DNA of 64,000 bases. It comes from ZC4RG29 sp964521255 (GTDB lineage: Bacteria; Bacteroidota; Bacteroidia; Cytophagales; Cyclobacteriaceae). Positions 35,026 to 44,857 of the stretch are shown here, one piece after another. The position numbers and the translations under genes are program-made. The stretch lies in contig CAZFRM010000016.1 of the NCBI GenBank assembly GCA_964521255.1, positions 76,460 through 140,459 of the forward strand, read 5' to 3'. The notes below the pieces were generated by a model, which made no database searches, was not told the DNA's origin, and was given only the letters and a program-made list of their open reading frames with translations. The first letter of the stretch is position 1; each line of letters begins with the position of its first letter.

Positions 35026-37431
35026 TCATTCATGTCTTATGATGTCAATAGGATTAGATGACGCTGCCCGTAAAACGTGCCCGCTGATGGTAAGCCAGGC
35101 AATAATAATAACCGCGATGCTCGGCAATACAAAAAGCCAGAGGCTCAAATTTATTTTGTTGGCAAAATTCTCCAACCAACCATTCATAATATACCACGCA
35201 GATGGAATGGCAATAACAATAGCCATCGCTATTAAAATTGAATAATCGCGGCAAAGCAGCCGGATAATACTTGCATCAGATGCGCCCAGAACTTTACGTA
35301 CGCCTATTTCTTTGTTACGCAAAAGAACCGTATAAGACGACAAGCCAAACAAACCAAGACAAGTAATGATGATTGCAGTGGCTGAAAAAATTCCGACCAC
35401 TTTTCCAAACTGCACATCACTGCGATATTGCTGATTATAGTGATCATTAAGAAAATAAGCGTTAAAAGGATTACCGGGAAAATGCTGTGAATACAATTCT
35501 TCAAGAGATCGAATTGTCTCAGAAGGAGTTCCGCCATTCAATCGAACGGGCAAAAAAGATCCATAGGTAGGATCTAATGGAAACAGTATGGGTGAAACCG
35601 GGAACTTCAATGTTTCGTGATGATAATTCTGTACAACACCTATAATGGTTAATGTATCATGGGTACTTGCTATTTTCTGATTCAACGCTTCCTCAGGATT
35701 TCTAAAGCCTAATAATTCACTTGCCTTTTCATTTATTACAATCAATGAATAATCATCAGGATCTAAGGCCGTATACATTCTGCCAGCAATTATTTTAAGA
35801 TCGAATACTTCAATAAAATCTTCATCAACTGAAATTTCCTGGTACTGATTGATCTTATCATCGCCGGCACCAAGACGTTTAATTCCATTTACATATTCGA
35901 TGATCGGCGCCCCGGGGCGTTCACGCACTGCTGTCATTTTCGTTACCTGAGGCAACTGAAGAACGGATGTTTTAAAAGCTCTTAACTGATCGCTGTATAA
36001 TGAATCCTTTTTTAGTGGAGCATTCACAATAAGCACTTGTTCTATAGTAAATCCAAGGGATTGTGTTCGAAGGAATTGTATTTGACGAAAGACTACATAC
36101 GTGCAAATGATTAATGTAATGGCAGCAATAAATTGCATCGTCACAAGTCCCTTGCGCAGCACACCTCCATGAGGAGAACCTCCTAATTTTCCTTTCAATA
36201 CTTCTGTGGGTTTGAAGCCGGACAAAACTAACGCAGGGTATAAGCCTGCTAACAATGTTCCTGCAAACAATGCGCCCGCAATCTGCAATATAAACTCCTT
36301 TGTTTGCATCATTGAGGAGTTTATATCTCGTCCACACAGTTCAGCGAAATAGGGAATAAGGAGATAGACTGACAAGATAGAAATCAAAACTGCCAATGCA
36401 TTCATAATGAAAGATTCCGACAAAAACTGAATCATCAGTTGAAAGCGATATCCCCCCAACACTTTTCTAATACCAACTTCCTTTGCCCGTTCAAGGGATT
36501 TTGCAGTAGCTACATTTATATAATTTATATAAGCAATAACGATAATAAAGTATGCAATAAGGGAGAGGTAATGTACCATTTTATGATTTCCATTTACCTT
36601 CATTTCATTCTTATAATCGGAATAAAGATGAATACTTCTCAACGGTTGAAGGTATAACTTCATGTCCTGGTTGGATTCCTTCAACCAATCTCCGGTTTGC
36701 TGCTGAATAAATTCAGGCAATGCTGCTTCAATATGTTTTGCCTCCTCTTCTGTCCTTAATAAAAGATAGGTGTAATAAGCATCCCATTTCCATGAAGTAG
36801 TGGCTCTTTCACCGGCGTAATTTGCATACGTTTCAAAGGATGCTATAAAGTCCATCTCCATATGACTATTAGCCGGAAAATCTTCGAACACACCCGTTAC
36901 TTCGAATTTAAAAATGCCCCGAAAGTCCAATACTTTCCCTACCGGATTTTCATTACCGAAATACTTCTTTGCCGTTGATCTGGACAAAACAATTGTTTCC
37001 GGTCTATTGAGTACAAGCGAGTCAATGCCTTGAAGCAAAGGGATAGAGAAAATAGTAAAGAAATCTTTGCTGGCAAAAAAGAAGTGTGCCTCTTCAAAGG
37101 CTTTTGTTTCATAGGTTATTACAGCAGGTGAAAAAAGAATTTTTACATATCCTTCTACACCTGGAAAATTTTCAGCAATGGCCGGGCCGGCAGCAGCACA
37201 AACGGCTACTGAGCTATTCGTTAATTCTCCCTGGTTATAGCGATCTTGTTGTAACCGGAAAATCCTTTCACCATTGGTATAAAAGTCATCGTAACTTTTT
37301 TCATTGGCAACATACAAGCGGATCAGGAAAAAAGCGGTAAGTCCTACAGACAGGCCCAAAATAGTAATGATCGAATAAGTACGGTTCTTTAAAAGATTCC
37401 TTAGGGATACCGAAAAAAAGTTCTTAATCAA
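35026..37431 (-). CDS. ABC-transporter permease, MacB/FtsX type with duplicated module
   Basis: The 801-residue protein has two repeats, each with a MacB-like periplasmic domain and FtsX transmembrane helices. The first helix is SIITILGLSVGLTAFFLI. The second-half EIGVRKVLGASDASIIRLL repeats the first-half EVGIRKVLGGYRFQLMIQFL, the cytoplasmic coupling helix. Bacteroidota carry many such permeases for antimicrobial peptides, lipids or lipoproteins. No ATPase gene is adjacent, so it must use one encoded elsewhere. Confidence 0.88.
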   Translation of the reverse strand: MIKNFFSVSLRNLLKNRTYSIITILGLSVGLTAFFLIRLYVANEKSYDDFYTNGERIFRLQQDRYNQGELTNSSVAVCAAAGPAIAENFPGVEGYVKILFSPAVITYETKAFEEAHFFFASKDFFTIFSIPLLQGIDSLVLNRPETIVLSRSTAKKYFGNENPVGKVLDFRGIFKFEVTGVFEDFPANSHMEMDFIASFETYANYAGERATTSWKWDAYYTYLLLRTEEEAKHIEAALPEFIQQQTGDWLKESNQDMKLYLQPLRSIHLYSDYKNEMKVNGNHKMVHYLSLIAYFIIVIAYINYINVATAKSLERAKEVGIRKVLGGYRFQLMIQFLSESFIMNALAVLISILSVYLLIPYFAELCGRDINSSMMQTKEFILQIAGALFAGTLLAGLYPALVLSGFKPTEVLKGKLGGSPHGGVLRKGLVTMQFIAAITLIICTYVVFRQIQFLRTQSLGFTIEQVLIVNAPLKKDSLYSDQLRAFKTSVLQLPQVTKMTAVRERPGAPIIEYVNGIKRLGAGDDKINQYQEISVDEDFIEVFDLKIIAGRMYTALDPDDYSLIVINEKASELLGFRNPEEALNQKIASTHDTLTIIGVVQNYHHETLKFPVSPILFPLDPTYGSFLPVRLNGGTPSETIRSLEELYSQHFPGNPFNAYFLNDHYNQQYRSDVQFGKVVGIFSATAIIITCLGLFGLSSYTVLLRNKEIGVRKVLGASDASIIRLLCRDYSILIAMAIVIAIPSAWYIMNGWLENFANKINLSLWLFVLPSIAVIIIAWLTISGHVLRAASSNPIDIIRHE

Positions 37432-37861
37432 AACATTTAGGTTAACGCATAAATATAGTCACTTTATAAAAAACATCAATGTAAAAACCGAAATCCAGCT
37501 TACTTCAGCGTTAAGTGCAGACATTTTTCATACAAAAGAGCCAGGTTTAAAAAATCTTACATTCTGATGAATTTAGCGCTGTACTTATTAATGAGAGCAT
37601 CATTTACTAATACAAAGCATTTTATCAACAGATATTAACCAATGTTGAAAAGTAAGCAAAAGGCAATCGCAGTAGGCAAAATTGCTTATTGCCATTTACT
37701 TACTGCCATTTTTTCGTTTGTATCATAGATTTTTGAATGAACTAAGCAGCACTAAATCATTAAACGATTAATAACTTCTCCTTCATATAAAATATAATTC
37801 CTAACATCAAAGGAATTTCTATCTTTGGCTGCTTTTTTTACCACCAAACTCAAAGCTATTT
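37432..37861. other. Divergent intergenic region of 430 bases with a word-type hairpin
   Basis: An inverted repeat at 37651-37671 and 37683-37704 is made of AGTAAGCAAAAGGCAAT and a near-complement (ATTGCCATTTACTTACT). Upstream of the DUF2911 gene, TATCTTTG at 37820-37827 is a full TAnnTTTG match, but the -33 element (AATTC) is poor. Nothing else is evident. Confidence 0.45.
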
Positions 37862-38710
37862 ATGAAAACCTTACTTATTGTTTTATTATTTATCGTTAGT
37901 GTTACTGCAGAAGGGCAAGTTCAAACTCCCGCAGCGAGCCCTGCCGGATCAGTATTTGCTGTTGTTGGCCTTACTGATGTTAAGGTTAACTACTCACGCC
38001 CCAGTGTAAAAGGCAGAAAAATTTTCGGCGCCGATGAAAGTGTTCTTGTGCCCTACGGAAAAATTTGGCGCACAGGGGCAAACAATGGTACGACAATTTC
38101 TTTTTCTGATGATGTCAAAGTCGAAGGAATCAGCGTTCCAAAAGGCGAATATCTTATCCTCACCTGGCCCGGTGCAACTGAATGGACCGTATCGCTTTAT
38201 AAAGATGTTTCTCTTGGCGGCAATGTAGGCGGCTACGATAAATCAAAAGAAGCAGCAAATTTCAAAGTGAAGCCTGAAAAGTTAGCAGAGAAAGTTGAAA
38301 CACTTACGGTTAACATCGGCGACATTTCAGATGACAGTAAAAATGCTAAAGTTCAAATCGCATGGGAAAATACTTCGGTGAAGTTCGGCGTCACCGTTGA
38401 TTATGATGCGAAAGTAATGGAATCAATCAAACAAGGAACGAGCATTAATCCATACAACTATTTCCAGGCCGCTGTATATTATCTTGAAAACGGTAAAGAT
38501 TTAAATCAGGCATTGACATGGATTAACAAAGCTGAGGAAGCTAATCCTGATGCATACTGGATATCGTATCAAAAAGCAAAAATACAAAAGGCACTTGGTG
38601 ATAAGGCTGGAGCAAAAGCAACCGCTACCTCTTCACTGGAGTCAGCTAAGAAAGCAAGCAATCGCGATTATCAGAAAATGAATGAGGAGTTACTCACTTC
38701 ATTGAAGTAG
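37862..38710 (+). CDS. DUF2911-domain secreted protein
   Basis: A signal peptide (MKTLLIVLLFIVSVTAEGQ) precedes the DUF2911 domain, shown by VKVNYSRPSVKGRKIFG, LVPYGKIWRTGANNGTTISFSDDVKVEG and GEYLILTWPG. The C-terminal 90 residues are helical and TPR-like (QAAVYYLENGKDLNQALTWINKAEEANPDAYW). The function of DUF2911 is unknown. It is a single gene closed by a clear terminator. Confidence 0.88.
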   Translation: MKTLLIVLLFIVSVTAEGQVQTPAASPAGSVFAVVGLTDVKVNYSRPSVKGRKIFGADESVLVPYGKIWRTGANNGTTISFSDDVKVEGISVPKGEYLILTWPGATEWTVSLYKDVSLGGNVGGYDKSKEAANFKVKPEKLAEKVETLTVNIGDISDDSKNAKVQIAWENTSVKFGVTVDYDAKVMESIKQGTSINPYNYFQAAVYYLENGKDLNQALTWINKAEEANPDAYWISYQKAKIQKALGDKAGAKATATSSLESAKKASNRDYQKMNEELLTSLK

Positions 38711-38733
38711 TCTTCAATAAAATAATATCAGGG

Positions 38734-38763
38734 AAAGCCATCCATGTTGTGGATGGCTTTTTT
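38734..38763 (+). terminator. Intrinsic terminator after the DUF2911 gene
   Basis: The arms AAAGCCATCCA and TGGATGGCTTT flank a five-base loop and run into a T tract. Confidence 0.92.
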
Positions 38764-38804
38764 ATTGGTAGATTTAATTGGAAACTTTAGGACTACCTCT
38801 TACT

Positions 38805-40019
38805 ATGACAAAGCTCGTCTTAATGGCAGCCACATTGGCTATTTCTATTTTTGCCAATGCTCAATCGGCATACCACCTTAATCTGACCGTTGACTCATTG
38901 GTGGCAAAAGAATCCTGGAACAATATCTCTTTTGATTTACCAAAGAATAAGCTCGGCCAGCTTCATGAATCTAAAGGAGAAAAAAATAACCTGGGAGTCT
39001 CATTGATAGAGGTCAATTCTGAAACCCTTGGCGTGAAGCACATTCACGTGCGAGGCAATACATCATCATACTTCAGGCGAAAGAGTCTTAACATCAGGTT
39101 AAATAAAAAGGCGCACTTCCATTCTTCCTCTGACACTTTTGCGCTAAAGAAATTTTACGCCATAAGCCTTAACATGGACAAGAATTACATCAGGAATAAA
39201 ATCTCCTATGAAGTTCTTTCTCTTCAAAATGTTCCTGTTCCGGTAAATTGTTACTCAAATCTTAAGATCAACGGCGAATCAGAAGGACTATATATGATCT
39301 TCTACCCTCCCGATGAATATGCAATCAAAAAGTACAATGCCTCAATGGTCATTCGCCGTGGTTATCAGGGATCAATGGATAAGGTCTATGAAAAAAATCT
39401 TAGCAAAGACAAAATACTTGAAATCAAACAAAATTTCAAATCACTGTATAAGGTGACGTTAAGGAATTCTACAGGTGGACAACTTCATTCCGAGCTATCG
39501 AAACACTTAAATCTTGAGAGTTATTTTAGCTGGCTGGCTTTTAATCATCTCTTTCAAAATGGCGATTACACTGATGAAGTATATTTTATATGGAACACTC
39601 AAAATGAAAAGTTTGACATTATTCCATGGGATCTCGATGATATTTTGCGTAACGCACCCCATGAAGGTTATCAAAAAAGAGATTTAGTACTGGAAAATAA
39701 ACTTATCTTTTCGTTTGAAGATAAACTGGACGTAGCCATTGCAAATGATCCCTTTCTCTATAAAGAGTATTTAAAATGTTACGGTAGGCTATTGGATAAA
39801 TTGACACCAGAAGTGTTTGGGGAAATCCTTAACAATATTTTCCAGGAAGTTTACATTTACTTTCAGCACGACGAAATTATTTCTCAATCAAAATTTGATC
39901 AATATGGCTTGACCAATCTGGATAATCTAAAGCTTGATCTGAATAATATCTATGAAAGCATCAACAACCGGGCAATGGTGTTGCGTCGCCAAATGGAAAC
40001 TCAACTTGAGCAATTATAA
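38805..40019 (+). CDS. CotH-family protein, secreted kinase-like
   Basis: A signal peptide (MTKLVLMAATLAISIFANAQ) precedes the CotH domain: HIHVRGNTSSYFRRKSLNIRL, DKNYIRNKISYEVLSL, YSNLKINGESEGLYMIF, the His-less loop SWLAFNHLFQNGDYTDEVYF and the metal-binding IIPWDLDDIL. CotH proteins are atypical secreted kinases that phosphorylate proteins, first known from Bacillus spore coats. The substrate in this Gram-negative is unknown. The ATG at 38805 is preferred over the TTG at 38778 because it begins the signal peptide. Confidence 0.83.
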   Translation: MTKLVLMAATLAISIFANAQSAYHLNLTVDSLVAKESWNNISFDLPKNKLGQLHESKGEKNNLGVSLIEVNSETLGVKHIHVRGNTSSYFRRKSLNIRLNKKAHFHSSSDTFALKKFYAISLNMDKNYIRNKISYEVLSLQNVPVPVNCYSNLKINGESEGLYMIFYPPDEYAIKKYNASMVIRRGYQGSMDKVYEKNLSKDKILEIKQNFKSLYKVTLRNSTGGQLHSELSKHLNLESYFSWLAFNHLFQNGDYTDEVYFIWNTQNEKFDIIPWDLDDILRNAPHEGYQKRDLVLENKLIFSFEDKLDVAIANDPFLYKEYLKCYGRLLDKLTPEVFGEILNNIFQEVYIYFQHDEIISQSKFDQYGLTNLDNLKLDLNNIYESINNRAMVLRRQMETQLEQL

Positions 40020-40020
40020 T

Positions 40021-41730
40021 TTATTTAGTAAAGACGACCTTACCACCAACAATTGTACTCATAACTTCAGTGGATAAAATCTCATTTTCAGGTATAGTCA
40101 TTATATCCTTTGAGAAGATGGTGAAATCAGCAAGCTTACCTGGTTCGATAGAACCTTTTATATTTTCTTCAAAAGCGCCATACGCTGCATCATAGGTGTA
40201 AGAACGTAAAGCCTCCTCGCGCGTCATCTTTTGATCGGCTTCGTAACCACCGGCCGGTTCACCTTTTAATGTTTTTCTTGTGACCGATGCATAAAAGCAT
40301 GCAAGTGGATTTATGGGTTCAACAGGCGTATCTGTTCCATTAACAATCTTTGCACCCGACTGCAAAAGTTTTTGCCATACATATGCGCCTTCTTTAATTC
40401 GCTGCTCCCCTAACCTCTCAATTGCCCAGGGCCTATCGGATGACATGTGTATGGCTTGCATCGCAGGTATCACATTTAATTTTCCAAAGCGAGGAATATC
40501 ATCCGGATGAATATGTTGGGCATGTTCAATACGAAATCTGTGGTTAACAGCTTTTTCGCCAACTTCATTAAACGCCTTTTCGTAGCAATTCATCACTTCG
40601 CGATTTGCGCGATCACCAATAGCATGAGAACAAACCTGGAAACCATGCTGTAATGCCAAACGTGAAGTTTTCAATACGGTATCCATCGGCAGCGTTTCGT
40701 GACCGTAATGACCGGGTTGATCGCTGTAAGGCTTCAACAACCAGGCCCCACGTGATCCCAATGCTCCATCACAATTTAATTTTATAGAACGAATAGTTAA
40801 CAGGTGCATGCTGTCAATTTCGGGGCCGCGCTTTAACCATTCATAGATAAGATCGCGATCAGAACCTGTAAGCATCACATAAAGTCGTTCTGTTAATTTT
40901 CCCTGTTTCTTAAATTCACGATACAATTGAATGTCTTCACGCGTCGCACCGGCATCATGAAAACTTGTTATACCATTTTTATGACACGCTTTTATTGCCA
41001 ATTGTATCGCTTGTTGCTTTCGCTCTTTGGAATTTTTAGGAATATGTTTTTCAATTAGCTCTTGTGCCCGTTCATTAAAAATTCCCGTTGGATTGCCTAA
41101 ACGATCACGAACAATTTCTCCACCTTCCACCATGTCAACCGTCAGTTTCTCCCTTGATAATGCATTTACACCTGCAAGTTCCATGGCTTTAGTATTGACA
41201 AGGCTCATGTGTCCACTGGCATGCGTAAGATAAACAGGGTTATCTGGTGAAACAGCGCTAATCTCATCATGTGTTGGAAAACCATTTACCATTTTCTTAG
41301 GTTTGGGATCCCACTTGTCCTGATGCCATCCCCGGCCAATAATCCATTGCCCGGGAGCCGCACGTTCGACCGCCTCTTTCACTTTGGCAATTACAAGATC
41401 ATAACTTGTAACATTCATGAGATCAAGATTCAATTCATTAAGGCCGAGGCCCATAAAATGACCATGCCCCTCAATGAAACCTGGTGTCATTGTTTTTCCT
41501 TCGAGATTGAGTACAGTAGTATTCTTGCCGATGTATCCTTCAGCTTCTTTCCGGGTTCCAGTGAATATGATTTTGTCATCCCTGACAGCGACAGCCTCTA
41601 CCGTTGGCATGCGAGGGTTAACCGTATAAATAGTTCCGCCTTGTATGACAAGACCTGCTGCTGGCTTCCTTCCATTGCAAGATGAAATAAAAATGGTGAG
41701 AAGGACCAAGATGAATAATCTAACCAGCAT
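40021..41730 (-). CDS. Amidohydrolase lipoprotein, YtcJ-like
   Basis: A lipoprotein signal (LLTIFISSCNG) anchors a metal-dependent amidohydrolase of the Amidohydro_3 group. Metal ligands sit in PGFIEGHGHF. Other family marks are GRGWHQDKW, VYLTHASGHM, CSHAIGDRANREVM, RFRIEHAQHI, GTDTPVEPINPL and the closing GSIEPGKLADFTIF. Relatives hydrolyse N-substituted formamides or unknown amides. It is a single-gene unit ending one base after the convergent CotH stop. Confidence 0.88.
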   Translation of the reverse strand: MLVRLFILVLLTIFISSCNGRKPAAGLVIQGGTIYTVNPRMPTVEAVAVRDDKIIFTGTRKEAEGYIGKNTTVLNLEGKTMTPGFIEGHGHFMGLGLNELNLDLMNVTSYDLVIAKVKEAVERAAPGQWIIGRGWHQDKWDPKPKKMVNGFPTHDEISAVSPDNPVYLTHASGHMSLVNTKAMELAGVNALSREKLTVDMVEGGEIVRDRLGNPTGIFNERAQELIEKHIPKNSKERKQQAIQLAIKACHKNGITSFHDAGATREDIQLYREFKKQGKLTERLYVMLTGSDRDLIYEWLKRGPEIDSMHLLTIRSIKLNCDGALGSRGAWLLKPYSDQPGHYGHETLPMDTVLKTSRLALQHGFQVCSHAIGDRANREVMNCYEKAFNEVGEKAVNHRFRIEHAQHIHPDDIPRFGKLNVIPAMQAIHMSSDRPWAIERLGEQRIKEGAYVWQKLLQSGAKIVNGTDTPVEPINPLACFYASVTRKTLKGEPAGGYEADQKMTREEALRSYTYDAAYGAFEENIKGSIEPGKLADFTIFSKDIMTIPENEILSTEVMSTIVGGKVVFTK

Positions 41731-41796
41731 TCAGTGAAAACTTAAGACGGCAAAGTAAACCGATGGTAATCAAATAGCAAATGAACGGTCTCTTCA

Positions 41797-41896
41797 ATTA
41801 AGGGTATCGTCTAAAAACCTCCTCTGTCCTTCTCTATTGGAGAAGGGAAGGGATGAGGCCCAAATAAAAAAATAGTTTTTAGACGATACCCTTAAT
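41797..41896. mobile_element. MITE-like 100-base element with 22-base perfect terminal inverted repeats
   Basis: The ends 41797-41818 and 41875-41896 are exact inverted copies (starting ATTAAGGGTATCGTC). The middle has its own small hairpin (CTTCTC-TATT-GGAGAAG). No coding sequence is present. It may move with a transposase encoded elsewhere. The outermost bases TTAA or TA could be the target duplication. Confidence 0.6.
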
Positions 41897-41982
41897 AGTA
41901 AAAATTAATAACGCATGTACGTCTGTGCTTCATTTTGATAATGATTGTTAGCAACATTAAGTAATTTGGCAGAAAAACATTT

Positions 41983-42690
41983 ATGAGATTGCGCCTGATT
42001 GCTCTATTAACGCTGATATCATCGGTTTCTTTTGCCCAGGAATTCGGATTATCATTTTCTTATTTCCTGCCAAAGAATGGCTACTTCTCCACTCCCATTA
42101 GTCCATTTTCCATTCGTGGCGTGGGTGTTGACATCACTCCTTTTCTTGCCCTTGAAACGGGAGCATCATTGTACAGAATGTCGGGACTGAATATGAAAGA
42201 TCTTCCATTTGAAAGTAATGCACCACTTGTTGGTCCAAATTTTACAATTTTCATTCCGGCTGAACTCGTCATTCAGTTGAAAGGCTCATCCGTTGAGTTC
42301 GATATAAAAGGCGGAGGTTTTTTCTTCTACGGATTTGATCAGAAAATAAATTATGGCAACATGGATCGCGCATTGCGTGAATTAGAAAACTGGCAGGTCA
42401 CAAATTCCGAATTCACGTTTGAAAACAAACCTGGTTTTGGATACCACGGAGGAGTTGAACTTACAGTCTATGTCACCGGGCAAGTAGGTGTCTCACTGGA
42501 ATGCAACTACCTTGTAGGACAATCCAAGTTTCCACTCAAAGGAAGTTATACGGGCGGTGACAATGATCTTGAAACGAAAACGGTGGAGTATGAAAACGCC
42601 AAGATTGATTTGACAGGATTGGAATTTTCCATTGGACTAATTTTCAGTTCCGGAAGTAATGCGCCAAAAAAACCAAAGCGAAGAAAATAA
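41983..42690 (+). CDS. Secreted hypothetical protein, beta-barrel-like
   Basis: A signal peptide (MRLRLIALLTLISSVSFAQ) is followed by about 200 residues of alternating strands (GLSFSYFLPKNGYFS, FLALETGASLYRM, VELTVYVTGQVGVSLECNYLVG) that look like a small outer-membrane barrel. The C-terminus is a very basic tail, NAPKKPKRRK, which is unusual for a barrel whose last strand normally ends the protein. No family is recognised. Confidence 0.65.
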   Translation: MRLRLIALLTLISSVSFAQEFGLSFSYFLPKNGYFSTPISPFSIRGVGVDITPFLALETGASLYRMSGLNMKDLPFESNAPLVGPNFTIFIPAELVIQLKGSSVEFDIKGGGFFFYGFDQKINYGNMDRALRELENWQVTNSEFTFENKPGFGYHGGVELTVYVTGQVGVSLECNYLVGQSKFPLKGSYTGGDNDLETKTVEYENAKIDLTGLEFSIGLIFSSGSNAPKKPKRRK

Positions 42691-42733
42691 TTTCAATTAG
42701 CCAATTAACGATTAGCAGATTAGCCAATTGAAA
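42691..42733. repeat. Reiterated-word hairpin (GATTAGCC type)
   Basis: TTTCAATTAGCCAATTA at the left is echoed as an imperfect complement (GATTAGCCAATTGAAA) at the right. It lies between two convergent gene ends and could terminate both. Confidence 0.55.
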
Positions 42734-42747
42734 ATCACCAATGTAAT

Positions 42748-44115
42748 TTATGGTGTGGTGATTTGTACATCTCCATTAACATATTTGATTACATCAGCTT
42801 GCCTTCCTGCAGATATCAAATCCTCGCAAACTTGTTCTGCTTTGCGCTGATCAGAAAATGGGCCAAGTAAAAAAGTTGGTTCCTGGTTTTCTTCATTTAC
42901 AATTTCAAGTCCATAGAACGAGTCGATCATATTTGAAACTGTCGATTGATCAGCGTCTTTATCGTATTCGGGAACAATCACCGCTACTTTATACTGTGTT
43001 AAAGAGTCGGTTGGAATTGAAACTATTTCAGAAACGTTCACATTATGTTTACCATACAACTTCCGCGAATCAGACAAAAAAGTTTTATAAGCTAATTTAG
43101 AGGCTTCTCCTTTTATAAAAGCTGTTGTATCTTTTTCAAAGGCTGATGTTGGTAAAATGAAATAGTCTTTGTTTGCATCTTCTGTCCGGTAAACCCATTG
43201 TAAAAAATATCCGGCAGAATCAATTGTGGTAACTATGCTGTCGGGTTTATAGCGTATCTTCTCCAATTCTACATACGCCATTGCTCCTCCATCCGTGTAC
43301 TGCTTGCGTTGTCCCGAAACAAAATTACCCAGTGAATAAACTACCAGTTGATTTTTTTCCTTTCTCCACTCCATTGGTTGCAACACGTGCGGATGTGAAC
43401 CGATAACGAGATCCACATTTTTCCTAAATAAAAATTCAGCAAGATCAATTTGATTTTTCCTGGGAAGATTTTCATACTCGGTGCCCCAGTGAACAAATGC
43501 AATGATCACATCGGGGTTATTTTTCTTAGCTGCAAGAATATCTTTTGCCATCAACGCTGTATCAATAGGATTGACAATTACAGGTGAAGGAACAGGAATA
43601 CCATTTGTGCCATAGGTGTAATTCAATAAGGCAATGGAGAATCCATTTTTCATTAACATCAACGGATAATTGTTAAGCCGGTCCGTTGCACCAACAAAAG
43701 TGCCGGTATGTGGAATTTGCAAACTGTCCAGCACTGCTATCGTACGCTCTACTCCTTTTCGTCCCCGGTCAACGGAATGGTTATTGGCCGTAACCAATAC
43801 ATCGAAGCCGACTTCTTTTAGCGTCACTGCCAGTTCATCCGGTGAACTGAACTGTGGGTAGCCTTTAAAGGGAGGTCCGGCGAGCGTTACCTCAAGATTC
43901 CCAATGGCAATATCAGCCGATTCGATATACGGTTTTACAAATTGAAAGCAAGATTGGTAATCATACTTATCAGATTTCTTATCATAGGCAGAGGCAATTT
44001 GTGAGTCGTGGCCCATAATGTCTCCTGCAAAAAGAAGGGAAATACGCGTTGTGTCTTGCGCTTTCAAATGCAGACAAAAAGTGCAGAACAAAAAAAGTAG
44101 TAAAAGTTTTCTCAT
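42748..44115 (-). CDS. CapA-family metallophosphatase-like protein with C-terminal SPOR-like domain
   Basis: A signal peptide (MRKLLLLFLFCTFCLHLKAQ) precedes a PGA_cap domain: LLFAGDIMGHDSQ, DIAIGNLEVTLAGPP, VTANNHSVDRGRKG, VIAFVHWGTEYEN and DLVIGSHPHVLQPMEW. This is the metal-binding phosphoesterase fold of CapA, linked to poly-gamma-glutamate synthesis or cell-wall processing. The last 75 residues (YKVAVIVPEYD ... PTFLLGPFSDQRKAEQVCEDL) look like a SPOR domain, which binds denuded peptidoglycan. I use the ATG at 44115, not the upstream one at 44148, because it starts the signal peptide. Confidence 0.85.
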   Translation of the reverse strand: MRKLLLLFLFCTFCLHLKAQDTTRISLLFAGDIMGHDSQIASAYDKKSDKYDYQSCFQFVKPYIESADIAIGNLEVTLAGPPFKGYPQFSSPDELAVTLKEVGFDVLVTANNHSVDRGRKGVERTIAVLDSLQIPHTGTFVGATDRLNNYPLMLMKNGFSIALLNYTYGTNGIPVPSPVIVNPIDTALMAKDILAAKKNNPDVIIAFVHWGTEYENLPRKNQIDLAEFLFRKNVDLVIGSHPHVLQPMEWRKEKNQLVVYSLGNFVSGQRKQYTDGGAMAYVELEKIRYKPDSIVTTIDSAGYFLQWVYRTEDANKDYFILPTSAFEKDTTAFIKGEASKLAYKTFLSDSRKLYGKHNVNVSEIVSIPTDSLTQYKVAVIVPEYDKDADQSTVSNMIDSFYGLEIVNEENQEPTFLLGPFSDQRKAEQVCEDLISAGRQADVIKYVNGDVQITTP

Positions 44116-44137
44116 AAAATGTTTCTTAATGTATCTC

Positions 44138-44196
44138 CCGCAGATCACGCAGATAATCGCAGATAAATTCAGATTTAATTTCTGCGCAATCTGCGG
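44138..44196. repeat. Reiterated-word hairpin (CGCAGAT type)
   Basis: The left arm (44138-44169) carries three copies of CGCAGAT. The right arm (44177-44196) carries two copies of its complement, ending ATCTGCGG. It lies between the pdeM and capA-like genes, which run on the same strand. Confidence 0.7.
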
Positions 44197-44221
44197 AAAA
44201 GAAAATTCGTACCTCCTACCT

Positions 44222-44857
44222 TCACACAGCCATTATCCTGTCTTCCGCTATCACGTAAACCCTATCCTCCTTTTGAGGTCTGATTCTTGCCATTCCGGTA
44301 AATGCACCAAACGCAGGAAGAAATCCCTGTTGTTTTCCAAAATAAAAGCAAGGTAATGTCATAGCTTGCTTGCCTTTGCCCAACATTTGAACACCGGGAT
44401 GAACGTGGCCCGCTAAATTGTATTCATCAGCGCCGATATTTTCTTCGGGATGATGCGTAAATAAAAATGGACCAATCTTCAAGCGATCATAAACTTTAAT
44501 CCCCTTCCGTTCATATTGAAGGCTACTCATAATATCATGATTGCCTAAAACCAATTCAAAAGACACGCCAGGAAAATGATTGATCAGCTCTCCGAATTCT
44601 TCCCACGCTGCATTATAATGACTGTGAAATAAATCTCCCAAACAGATCAGCCGTTCAGGCTTTGTAAGGTTGATCAAATCGACAAGTGATTCGAGGTTCT
44701 CCTGGTTGGCCTTAACAGGAACAGGTATGCCCGACCTCCTAAAGTGACTTATCTTACCCAAATGAAGATCGGCCAGCAACATCATTTTCCTGGAACGCCA
44801 GTAAATTATCCGTTGCGGGTCTAATGTGAGTTCCTCTCCTGCTACAGCTATAGTCAT
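44222..44857 (-). CDS. pdeM: DNA-ligase-associated metallophosphoesterase PdeM
   Basis: The calcineurin-like fold shows all metal-binding blocks: LLADLHLGKISHFRRSGIPVP, CLGDLFHSHYN, LVLGNHD and FTHHPEE with AGHVHPG. The N-terminus TIAVAGEELTLDPQRIIYW and the HLGKISHFRRSG loop are specific to the ligase-associated subgroup, which usually neighbours an ATP-dependent DNA ligase and an Lhr-like helicase in a repair locus. Neither is adjacent here. The start at 44857 fits the family better than 44884. Confidence 0.88.
   Translation of the reverse strand: MTIAVAGEELTLDPQRIIYWRSRKMMLLADLHLGKISHFRRSGIPVPVKANQENLESLVDLINLTKPERLICLGDLFHSHYNAAWEEFGELINHFPGVSFELVLGNHDIMSSLQYERKGIKVYDRLKIGPFLFTHHPEENIGADEYNLAGHVHPGVQMLGKGKQAMTLPCFYFGKQQGFLPAFGAFTGMARIRPQKEDRVYVIAEDRIMAV

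Noticed and set aside
44018..44356. Plus-strand frame with LPQITQIIADK
   Set aside because: This is the translation of the CGCAGAT-word hairpin between pdeM and the CapA gene.
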